DNA of 64,000 nucleotides from Ziziphus jujuba (Eukaryota; Streptophyta; Magnoliopsida; Rosales; Rhamnaceae): assembly GCF_031755915.1 (NCBI RefSeq), contig NC_083390.1:15717001-15781000 (forward strand). Reading direction: 5' to 3'. Below are positions 50,277 to 60,360 of this stretch, in pieces. Below the pieces are notes generated by a model. The model saw only the letters and a list, made by a program, of their open reading frames with translations, did no database searches and was not told the DNA's origin. The stretch's first letter is position 1; every line of letters begins with the position of its first letter. Position numbers and translations under genes: made by a program.

Positions 50277-50295
50277 ATGACACGTGGCACGTGGG
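50277..50295. promoter_or_regulatory. Doubled G-box/ABRE in the ureide permease upstream region
   Basis: ATGACACGTGGCACGTGGG carries two overlapping CACGTG cores 8 bp apart. Paired ACGT elements are typical of abscisic-acid or light-responsive promoters bound by bZIP or bHLH factors. The coding start is about 1.2 kb further, but a spliced 5' UTR (acceptor at 51432) suggests that transcription begins closer, perhaps near 50.4 kb. Confidence 0.55.
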
Positions 50296-51498
50296 TTTTG
50301 CTTCTTGTTTTTTTTTCAAACTTAAAAATGATTTGAATCCAATTTGTATCTTGGGGAATCCAACTTCAAGATTCCAGTTTTGATGTATACAGAAACCGCT
50401 TTCCAGTTTCCTTTCACAACCATCTTCAACGCTTTCATTCAAACATCTCAAACTGATCCCTACTCTGTCTTCCTCTCCCAAAGTTTTCCTTTTCTGGGTT
50501 GGTGATCATTTTTGCTTACTTCTAGTTCTTCTACCAGAAAGATTTCATAAACTTCATTGTATATATTACTGTTCTGTTTTTGTGATGTTGTTCTGACTTG
50601 TGTGGGTGTAGCCTACTTGTGGGTTCCAAAAACAATTTTTTTTTTTTTTTTTTCATTTTAATTGGTAGGTGGTCTTTCTCAACTGCTTGTAATTCCTACT
50701 ACTTAGACAAAGTATTTCACAAAACTCCATGGTTCCCATTTCTAGGAACAGAAAAAACAAAAATGAAAAGTTTCCTTCTATCTTTCTGAATGAGTGGCAA
50801 TTTATCTAAAAATTGAATCTTTCTTTGGCATGGTTTGTGTGTGTGTGTGTGTGTGTTTTTGTTTTTCTCTTCTGCAGACTCTCCCTCTCCACTTGTTTTT
50901 CGATTATTAAGTTTTACACTAACCTTTTATACATGCCATTCCAGATTAGCACACACTCTTTCATATTCTGACTTGTAGATGTTTTTGTGCAGCTGCATGT
51001 GTATGGGGAGTCTTATATTTTGGTGTTTGTTTTCCTGGAAAGATATTATACACTCTAATGCCATGTTTTTATAATAGCCTCTCAATCTCTCTCTAAATGA
51101 AAGAGTAATGCTTGCTTATGCGTGTTTCCCACTATTCCTTTATTTATGAAGAGATTAACGGTTGCGTGTTTCTCATTATATATTCAACCTCAATTTGACC
51201 CATGTTGCGTATTCTGATGTATGTGGTCCTAGTTACTACGATACTAAGTTGTCTTTGAATGATTGGAGTTTCTTTTTTTCTTGTGAGACTTGGTAGTAGA
51301 GACAAATTTCAACTATGGCTTCTTTTACTGTGATTCTTCTTCCTTGTGTTTGAACAATAAACCCAATGACATTGAATATTTCTGTATATGACCAATCAAT
51401 GGAGACTAATACATAATTTTCCTTATCTGCAGGATCTTTCTGGTATCTTTTCTTTGATTACTTTACCAACTGAGAGGATTTTTTTGAGTGGGTTGACA

Positions 51499-51948
51499 AT
51501 GTACGTGATAGAGAGCAAAGGAGGTGCCATCGTATGCATGCTACTTGCCTTGTTCTTCTTGGGAACATGGCCTGCAATCATGACCCTCCTGGAAAGACGA
51601 GGACGGCTTCCACAGCATACTTACCTCGATTATTCAATCACTAATCTCTTGGCTGCTGTGATTATTGCTTTATCATTTGGTGAGATAGGCAAGAGCACAC
51701 CTGAGACACCAAATTTTCTAGTTCAGCTCTCTCAAGTGAGTTTTCAATCGGACATGCAAAAATATTGGTTGCAACTGGTTTTTGAACCTGATAGTGTGAC
51801 TGTTGCAGGATAATTGGCCCTCTGTTTTGTTTGCAATGGCAGGAGGGATAGTCCTCAGCCTTGGAAATCTCTCCACTCAGTATGCTTGGGCTTTTGTTGG
51901 TTTATCAGTTACAGAAGTAATCACTTCAAGTATAACAGTTGTTATAGG

Positions 51949-51997
<49 letters not shown>

Positions 51998-52021
51998 TTG
52001 TATGTATGTATGTAGGTAGGT

Positions 52022-52061
<40 letters not shown>

Positions 52062-53734
52062 TGTGTGCGTGTGTGTGTTGACACAACTTTGTCTTTGTAT
52101 ATTATTGCATCAGAAAGATATTGATTTTTTCTGGCTTTTAATCATCCTGGTTGAAACAGGTACAACCATGAATTACTTTTTGGATGACAAAATTAATAGA
52201 GCTGAGATCCTCTTCCCTGGTGTGGCATGCTTCTTGATTGCTGTTTGTCTTGGATCTGCTGTTCACTCATCCAATGCAGCTGATAATAAAACAAAGCTTA
52301 AAACTTTGTCAAGTGACCAGAAAGCTGAAGTGAAGTATGTTTCTTTTGGTTATTGCCAGTACGTTTCTTTTGGTTATTGCAATCCATTAAAATCTGATAA
52401 ATTTAGACTTTTTATTTTATTGGTCCGTGGGCTACTACATTTTTGTTGAAAAAACTTAACTGTAATATTTCTTCAGCTGCTACTGAATTCGCTTTTATAG
52501 TAACCATATGCAGTTGGTTATGTTCATATGCAAATTAGTAGTTGTTTTTCCAATTAGTTTTCATTTGTTTTAAGATTTATGCTGCTTGAGTTTTCATGAG
52601 AATGAGTATGGTTGTAATCAGGTGTTTGATTGCTTAGTGATTTTCTTATCCCGTTTTTCGCATGTTTTTTAGTCACTAATGCTATTTCCAAATTAGACCT
52701 TTTGACAGGGATTCACATATTTCCACATTTCCAGATAAAGGCAAGAATCTCTATGGAAAGAGAACTATATTTTTCGTGGCTTAGTTCCATTGATCAAAGG
52801 GTAATATTTCCTTTTTTCTGCTAATCTTGGACATCACATCAATATTTGAATATGCAGATGTGGAGGATGGAATTGCTTCTACTGAGAAGGCAAAGGCTGG
52901 AACTGCAGATTTCCTTGTACAGCTTGAGAAAAGAAGAGCAATTAAGGTTGGTTATTGTCTTTTCTTCTTCCAACATTGGACATTGTATTATCCGGTATTC
53001 ATATCCAAAAATCTCAACAGAAAGGCCACGAATATGTTTGCAGGTGTTTGGGAAAGGCACTTTCATTGGACTAGCTATAACGTTCTTTGCTGGAATTTGC
53101 TTCTCTCTGTTTTCACCAGCATTCAACTTGGCAACAAATGATCAGTGGAAAACTTTGAAGGAAGGGGTTCCTCACTTGGCTGTCTATACTGCATTTTTCT
53201 ACTTCTCGGTGTCCTGTTTCGTCATTGCTATAATTCTAAACGTCACTTTCCTATACCGCCCTGTGCTGAATTTACCCAGAACATCATTCACGGCTTACGT
53301 GAATGATTGGAATGGCAGAGGCTGGGCACTATTGGCTGGTCTCCTGTGTGGCTTTGGCAATGGTCTCCAGTTTATGGGAGGTCAAGCCGCAGGGTATGCA
53401 GCAGCAGATGCTGTTCAGGTTAGTTTAAGCTGCATTTAATAGCACATGTTATGCAGAAAGATTGCTAGTTTACTATATCTATGATGGTTTTGCTGATCAT
53501 ACATACTTTTGGGTTACCAACATCTTTTTCTTCCTAGTATGTGGCTGCCTAAACATTCGAATCTGGGGTTGTAATTTGTAGGCCCTTCCCCTAGTAAGCA
53601 CCTTTTGGGGAATCCTTTTGTTTGGGGAATATCGAAGATCGTCAAGACGAACATATATATTACTTGTCAGTATGTTGTTTATGTTCATAGTGGCTGTTGC
53701 GATTCTTATGGCATCATCAGGGCATCGAAAATGA
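51499..53734 (+). CDS. UPS: Ureide permease
   Basis: There are seven coding exons: 51499-51735, 51809-51947, 52160-52334, 52709-52740, 52858-52946, 53044-53418, 53582-53734 (1200 bases, 399 residues). The protein matches plant ureide permeases, plasma-membrane proton symporters with about ten membrane spans that carry allantoin, uracil and related compounds. Family stretches include MYVIESKGGAI, LERRGRLPQHTYLDYSITNL, NLSTQYAWAFVGLSVTEV, FSLFSPAFNLATNDQW, GFGNGLQFMGGQAAGYAAAD and a C-terminal MASSGHRK. The central cytosolic loop is encoded partly by a 32-base microexon (52709-52740), which ends at a GC donor (AAG|GCAAGA); without it the frame closes. A CAG acceptor at 51430-51432 marks an intron in the 5' UTR. 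The start is the MYVIESK methionine shared by the family. Confidence 0.94.
51949..52078. repeat. Compound microsatellite (CT)n(TA)n(GTAT)n(GT)n in UPS intron
   Basis: The repeat begins at the second base of the intron, so the 5' splice site reads AG|GTCTCTCTCT. It passes through TA, GTAT and GT runs and fills more than half of the 212-bp intron 51948-52159. Confidence 0.95.
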
Positions 53735-54369
53735 GTAATCGCCTGCAATGATTGTCTTTACAATTGTATGAAGTATTCAATTATAAATACAGACAATAAA
53801 TTTTGTACACACCAGGCAAGTGGTGCAGCTGATTGGTTGAGATGTACAATATTTATTAGGTGCTTCCAAATATTCCAAAACCAAAACAGTCATATTGTTT
53901 CCATAATCTGAATTTCCAAAATATGTATTTTGACCTCATTCCGTTCGTCACCTCCTTGAATTCTGCTCAACTTGTGTGAATATCAAGAATTCAGATTATT
54001 TATGTTCAACGATGGAGTTTGAACAACAGAAGGTATAAATAAGAAAGACTGTTTGAAGGCTTATGTTGTTCCTGCTTAGTAAGAAAAGAGGAAATTTTTT
54101 CCAACAGCAAATTTCAACTTGCTATAGAATTATTCATTTATGCATTAATCTGAAATAATAAAAATGAGAAAAATGCAGAGTGCTCAAGCAAAATCTGATA
54201 TATGTAACGTAATGCTTGTTTTCTAACAGTTTCGATAATCCGAGTTGCTTACCATGTCTAAACAACATTCTCCCTTTGAAGCACCAAGATTCAATCAATG
54301 GCCTTGTTGTCAATCCAGCTACCAATTTCACCTCCCTTTAAGATTATTATGTGATAGATTAAATATTAT

Positions 54370-56398
54370 CTAATCAATCTTTTCATCCATAGGTCCAGAA
54401 ATCCAATTTGCCTTCCACATGATTGAAGGTGATAGAAGTCGTTCTGTTTTCCAACCCGATGACTTTAGCTGCAATACAAAGAAGGGAAAGAAAGATGAGG
54501 ATTAAAAATATATATAATTAATATGAGGAATAAGAATATACATAATTAATATGAGGAATAAAAATATATATAACTAGGAATTTGGGATATAACTTGAACC
54601 AGAAACAACAAAAAAACAATGCATGTTTGTCCAATAAGCACAATTGTCTACTTTAGACTTAATAATTAGTAATGCTACAGGCACGAAATTTTTTGGATAC
54701 CAAACAATTTGATAGTATGTTAGTGGAAAACTGAACCCCATAAAATAATGCCACATCCGGTGTCCGATATTTGATAAATAAATTTGGTTTTATAATCATG
54801 GGACAAACTTCAACTTACCTTCTGAAGAAAAGTTTCATACTGTCTATCCATCCATGATTGGCTTTCAGTTTGCAAAGATCTGCTTTTATCCATAAGAGAT
54901 GCCATAACATGAGCATGAACAAATGACTGCAAAACATCAGCTGCAATAGAATTTTTATGCACAATAACTTTGATAGTTCCTTTTGTCTCCACTAACAAGT
55001 ACTTAGCTGAAAAGACCAACAGATAAAAATTAAAAATGAGCAAGAAAAGAAAGGTTGAAATTCATTTGTTGCAAGAAGTCAGCGAAGCTCAAAACCTTTT
55101 CTATAATGAGATCCCGCATTGTGCAACAGGTCCGTCCTAAACAAAATCATTAATCAAATAGTCAGTCATACCATACTTGGCTAGTAAGCTGTAACAAGCT
55201 AGAAGCCAACTTAGAGCTTCTTTTACATTGTTAAGAAATGCAACTCAAAAACTGTTTTCTGTCTTTAAAAACAGTTTTTAAGCTAAATGGCTAAACAACG
55301 GCTACACTACTATCTTGAATCCTAAGTGCCTTTAGATATGTAAAGCAGTAACCTAATAGCAAGAGGAATTTCCCTCAATAATTGTTTCAAAAACTGTGAC
55401 CAAAACCATAGAACATATAGCAAGCAGTTCAGGCAATTTACAAAAACTTATGGTAGCAAATAAAAACAAAACCCTAAAAAACTTACAGTTCCAGGTGATT
55501 GAGTGAAGAAACCCTCACACCTAAGCGTATTCGCTTATATATTAACTTAGAATTCTTCAAGCTCGGCGAAAATGCCCATACAGGTAATATATGCTCCATC
55601 CTAGATACCTGTTTAGGAGTGAGAACTGGCCAAAAATTCAGATGCAAGCATTAAACCTCACTAAAAATATAGACATACTTGTACCATGTCAACAAATAAA
55701 ATTCAATCTTCGAAGAAAAGACACAAATACTTAGTTCACCTGAAAAAACACGAAAAAATAAAAAAAATAAAAAAAAAGGAAAAAGAAAACAAAGCTTCGC
55801 ATGTGTATGAACAATGAGCTTTGTAAAAAGTAAAAAGTTTGATAATAAACCATATTGTAAAAGAATCTGAGTAATCAAATATTCAAATGTTCAAAAGTGG
55901 GTGCTCCAGCATGTTAAACCCAATCTTTTTGTAAAATTTAAACTGCAGGGTCATTTTAGCGTTCCAATTTAACTTGAAGCTTATGGAAATTCATAGTGGG
56001 TAAATTTACCATCTTCAGGGTAGCAAAATAAAGGAAAAAGGCCCATCTGACACTGAATCAGAACTTCTCTCTTTCTCTCTCTCTCTCTCTCTTTTTTCCA
56101 AAGGTTAGATTAAGTAGGAGCATCAACTGAATAATAAAAATTGTGGCAGGGAAAGGCATTAGATCAGCTTTAAGAAAAAATTTTAGAGGTCCACTACATT
56201 ACCTTGGCCGGTCTCCATGAAATGTTGCAAAACAATTGAGCTCCTTTGAGGGTTTAATGAAGTTAGAGCAAGGCACTGCACAGCTTTGTAATTTGCTGCA
56301 TACGTGGGAAATAAAAGTATTACCTACCAGGTAGATTATATAACACATTGATATGAAATAATAGAAGTTAATAGCATTATTTTGGATCAATAAATTTC

Positions 56399-56443
<45 letters not shown>

Positions 56444-59317
56444 GAGAATAATGGAACGTTAAGTTATTACAGCAAAAGTTCCAAATTAAGATTCACAGCG
56501 CATTATTTTATATGGTCAAATTTGAATTTGGACAGAAAATTGCAAAGAATATCCCTCTCTCATCCATTTCTCCAATTCTGAAGCAATGAGATACAGGGAC
56601 CAAAATGGTTTATGTGGTATCATCACTATTTGGTCTGAAGCAACCTACTTTCTGTATCATTCAAAACAGAAGTCACTTTTTGGTGGTGCAGAACAAATGT
56701 AAATGTCTGTAACAATGTAATTTAGACTGCATGCATCCACAACCTACTTTCCATATCATTCAAAACAGAAGTCACTTTTTGGTCGTGCAGAACAAATGTA
56801 AATGTCTGTAACAACAATCTAATTTAGACAGCATGCATCCACAACCTACTTTCCGTATCATTTAAAACAGAAGTCACTTTTTGTTGGTGCAGAACAAATG
56901 TAAATGTCTGTAACAACAATCTAATTTAGACAGCATGCATCCACATCATCCTTGAGGCATTTAAGCTCCTAGATGGTGGATGTTATGTGCTATATGGTCT
57001 AGAAAATTATTTGCATGTCTAACTTACCATACATATGGAAGAAGGTGAGAGACAGGAAACAAAACCAAATAGCAAGTGGGTGCCCTGTAGTGGCACGGGC
57101 AAAAAGCATACCCAGTGCCATGCCAATCATTGTTGCTACTGTCTCTTGACTTCCTTCCTAACAATGTATAAAAACAAGTTGAAAGTAAACTAGCCATTTT
57201 AAAAATTATATCAGGATCCCCATCCAGCAGTCAGAAACACTATGCTCATACCTTGGCAGATATATCTGCAGCATTGTTCTGAAGAGCAAAATGTTGTGTC
57301 AAAGCAGCTCTAGTGGCTCCACTTGCGACACCGGCTAAGCAAGAGTAGGAACATACAGTAAATTAAAATTTTAATAGGAACTCTAATTTATGCAAGCAAA
57401 GTTTTCGCAATAGAGGTATAGGTACAGACTGAAAACAAATACTTCTATGAAGGAGCTAAACATACAAATAGCAATGCACTATTAAGAAAACTGACGTGAA
57501 TATAATGCCTCTAACAGCCTTATAATTTATATGTTAATACACTATGGTTGATGCTGATGCCAATAAATAGCAAACCATATTCAGCAATATCATAATGCAT
57601 AAAAATTGGGAAACAAAAGTTAATACACAACAAGCAGAAAGGTTTCATATTTAGTCTGAAGAAATATAAGAACTTACTGAATGATCTTGATAGGCTCCCT
57701 AAACAAACCACATACACAAATGCCGAAGGATAAAGAGGAGAAATGAGATCCATCAACATTCCTGCAACAGATATAAGTCTTTCTTGTCATTTTAAGACAT
57801 CAAGTCCACAAAATTACTACATGGAAATCCAACATAACAGAAACAAGCAGTGTGAAAGAGAATTCAGAACACCAAATTCTGATCTGGTGGCCCTCAAATT
57901 TGACAAAACTACATGTTCGATCAGCTCCAGGCAATTTCAACATGGTATATGCGCATGCTATCCATGTGCATTATGCATATATCAGCATGACCACAAGAAA
58001 GAATAAAGGTGATTTCAGACATCAAGCTTTAAGGTTGAAAGAGAAAAAAGAAAGAAAAAGGACATACCAAGATCATTCATGAGATCTGCAACTAGGCGCC
58101 ACATTTTTGCATTGCTATCTAGATTTGAGCCCTAAAGAGCAAAAAGTGTCATAGAGCTCTAGAGTTAGAGAACCACAAAATCAACATTTATTCACTCAAT
58201 CACAGGCCAACTTATACACCATACTAAATCATCTCTAGAATTATGACTAAATAACATTGACTCTCAAAAGTTTCCTCTTATCAACTGAAAATGAATAAAT
58301 AAAAGAAGATGCAAAATTATCCTATTATTCCATTCAGTGTATGCATTCCATGAAGAAAAGAAATAATTAGTAATGATAATTACAAATGCAAAACACACCT
58401 GGTAGAATGTGAATAAAATACCTCCAACCATTCCGGTTAAGTCCCTCAAAAACCACTGCAACATTTCAATGTCACAAAAAAACCAATTTATAATGCATTG
58501 CAAGCTCAATAACCCAGTAAAGCTTTAATTTTTCTCCTAAAGTTGCAACCTTGATTCTAAGAGTAAAAAGTTCTTTACCTGAAAAGTGGCACCAATCACA
58601 GTGGCCGATTTCTCACCAACCCCAATTGCACTGAGCAGAGCCTTAGTGTAACATAACCACACAACAATTATTTAGCACTCAGCACAGAACCTTCAAAGCA
58701 AGATGAGGGGAAACAAATAATGTAAATATGCTTACTTGAGTAGAAAGCATGGTCCTTATATAAGTTGAAAGGCCCTTGGAAACAAAAAAGAAAATGGAAA
58801 CAAATCAATCTCTATGAAAACCAATGACTTTCTGGCAATATGAACTATCAGAATTATAGAAAGCATTGTTTCTACGATTACCTGCAATAAATCCCAGACT
58901 TGAAAACGGACATAATCTGGAGTAACACTAGTTGGAAAACCCTGCATTTTTTTACATACCCAAGATAATAAATAAAAAATTTTGCTTCAGCATAACAAAA
59001 ATATAAAAATCAGCAACACGAAAAAGAAAAATGAAAGCTTGCCTCTGGTACAAACGCTTCAAGAATTCGCCTCCAAATATGTTGGAAACGGCTACTGGAT
59101 CTATTTATTGGGAGAAAACTTAAATTAAAAGAGAGAAGATGGAAAAGAAAACAACTTTAGAGGGTAAAAGTATCTGAAAGAGAGAAAACCTTAGGATGGA
59201 GAGTGAAGGAGAGGCTGTAACAGTGGCAGTTTTAGAGAGCTTGATGGAAGATGACCCATTCCACTCTTCCACTATAATACTTGAAGATGATAATGATGAT
59301 GATGATACATCTTCCAT
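54370..59317 (-). CDS. RUS3: RUS/DUF647 family protein, RUS3-like
   Basis: There are fifteen exons: 59317-59190, 59100-59043, 58941-58882, 58774-58736, 58641-58579, 58455-58399, 58131-58068, 57761-57678, 57334-57252, 57157-57028, 56295-56203, 55625-55487, 55136-55096, 55006-54819, 54468-54370 (1326 bases, 441 residues). The ROOT UVB SENSITIVE family (DUF647) is named from mutants with UV-B and vitamin B6-related root phenotypes; the biochemical role is not settled. The core shows WFLRDLTGMVGGILFTF, NAKMWRLVADLMNDLGM, SGATRAALTQHFALQNNA and EGSQETVATMIGMALGM. The N-terminus (IVEEWNGSSS) and length match Arabidopsis RUS3 (about 440). Intron 2 starts with GC (GAG|GCAAGC, 59042-59041). Intron 10 (56296-57027) carries a long T run and a triplicated 100-bp unit. 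Confidence 0.93.
56403..56437. repeat. Long poly-T run in RUS3 intron 10
   Basis: An almost pure T tract of about 33 bases on the plus strand, read as poly-A in the transcript. It could be the tail of a retroposed sequence, but no recognisable body adjoins it. Confidence 0.8.
56644..56944. repeat. Three tandem copies of a ~100-bp unit in RUS3 intron 10
   Basis: Units begin CCTACTTTC at 56644, 56743 and 56845 (periods 99 and 102). Each contains AAAACAGAAGTCACTTTTTG and GCAGAACAAATGTAAATGTC and ends GCATGCATCCACA. Copies 2 and 3 share a 3-base insertion that copy 1 lacks. Confidence 0.95.
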
Positions 59318-59479
59318 GGAGAACTGGTTTTAAGTCTCAGACTCTCCGAGTTGAGATTGTGAGGATCCCCAGTTCAGAAGGACAGTCTACAATGTCAACA
59401 ATGTTTCTAAAATCAAAAGTATAGTCCTTTTGCACGTGTATTTTGTTTATTTCTTTTGCTAAATTTTGTTTTTAGGGAA

Positions 59480-60130
59480 AACAGATATTAACACCAAAGT
59501 TAACGAGTAAATTGATATTATACCAACGCTAAGGGGTCTAAATTGATTTTTGTTGTCAAATTTGATAGTAATTGAAAGATAACACCGCAATAAATTAAAT
59601 ATTGATATTATAGGAAAGTTAAAGGGAAAAATCTAACAACAATTTTCAACGAGGGGGTAAAATGATATTACACTAAAATTAAGGGGTCAATAAATTGACA
59701 TTATAGCAAAGTTATTTTTTAAAAAAATTTTTTTTTTTCAAGAATTCCAAAAAAATAAATTGATAAAATTTGAAACATAATATCAAGAATAAATTATGGA
59801 TATTATACCAAAGTGACGGGGAGGAAATCTAACAAAAAATGCAAAAGAGGGGTAAATTGATATTATTATACAAAAGAGAGGGGGGAAATTGCTTTTTTTT
59901 TTTTTTTTTTTTAAAAGCATGAGTCCAAAGTGACCCAAAAAAAATAAATAAATAAATAAATAAAATGGTAAGAATTGATAGTTTACCAAGTGCCTTTTTT
60001 TTTTTTTTTTGGGCTTTTGATGCCTCATAATGGTACCAAGGTTCAAAGGGGAAATCCGACAGAAAGAATAAGAGAGGGGAAATTACAACCAAAAATAATA
60101 ATAATAATAATAATAAAAGAGGGTTGACTG
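59480..60130. repeat. Degenerate short-period repeat between RUS3 and tRNA-Asn
   Basis: The phrase AATTGATATTATACCAAAGT, followed by AAGGGGT and AAATCTAACAA, recurs with decay at about 59510, 59600, 59690, 59795 and 59855. It is interspersed with poly-T tracts at about 59894-59912 and 59995-60010. It looks like an eroded minisatellite and has no coding capacity. Confidence 0.6.
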
Positions 60131-60177
60131 ATATTTATAAAAAATTTAAGAGGTCAAATTGCAAAAATAAAAATATT

Positions 60178-60201
60178 CGCTAGAAGGAGGGCTTGAACCT
60201 C

Positions 60202-60234
<33 letters not shown>

Positions 60235-60251
60235 AACTGAGCTATTCCAGC
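60178..60251 (-). tRNA. tRNA-Asn (GUU)
   Basis: The minus strand reads GCTGGAATAGCTCAG and ends CCTCCTTCTAGCG, 74 nt with no intron. The acceptor stem pairs GCTGGAA with TTCTAGC, leaving G73. The anticodon loop is CTGTTAA, so the anticodon GTT is at 60217-60215 and reads Asn codons. The A-box (TAGCTCAGTTGG) and B-box (GGTTCAAGCC) internal promoters are intact. The DNA after the 3' end contains T runs (TATTTTTATTTTT) that suit RNA polymerase III termination. Sequence type is nuclear. Confidence 0.97.
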
Positions 60252-60360
60252 TTGTGGAGAGAATCTTTAATTCAACTTGAATAATCTGATCATCGTCTAC
60301 TGATATAAGGCGCCGGTGAGCGGTGGCATTAAGCAGCGATGGATGGTTTGGTTCCGTAGA

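Noticed and set aside
51814..52449. 211-codon open frame on the plus strand
   Set aside because: It is permease coding sequence read in the wrong frame, then through a microsatellite intron, then rejoining the next exon; an artefact of repeats without stops.
52858..52946. Direct splicing of permease exon 52160-52334 to 52858
   Set aside because: Phases do not match and the join produces a stop within a few codons; the microexon 52709-52740 restores the frame.
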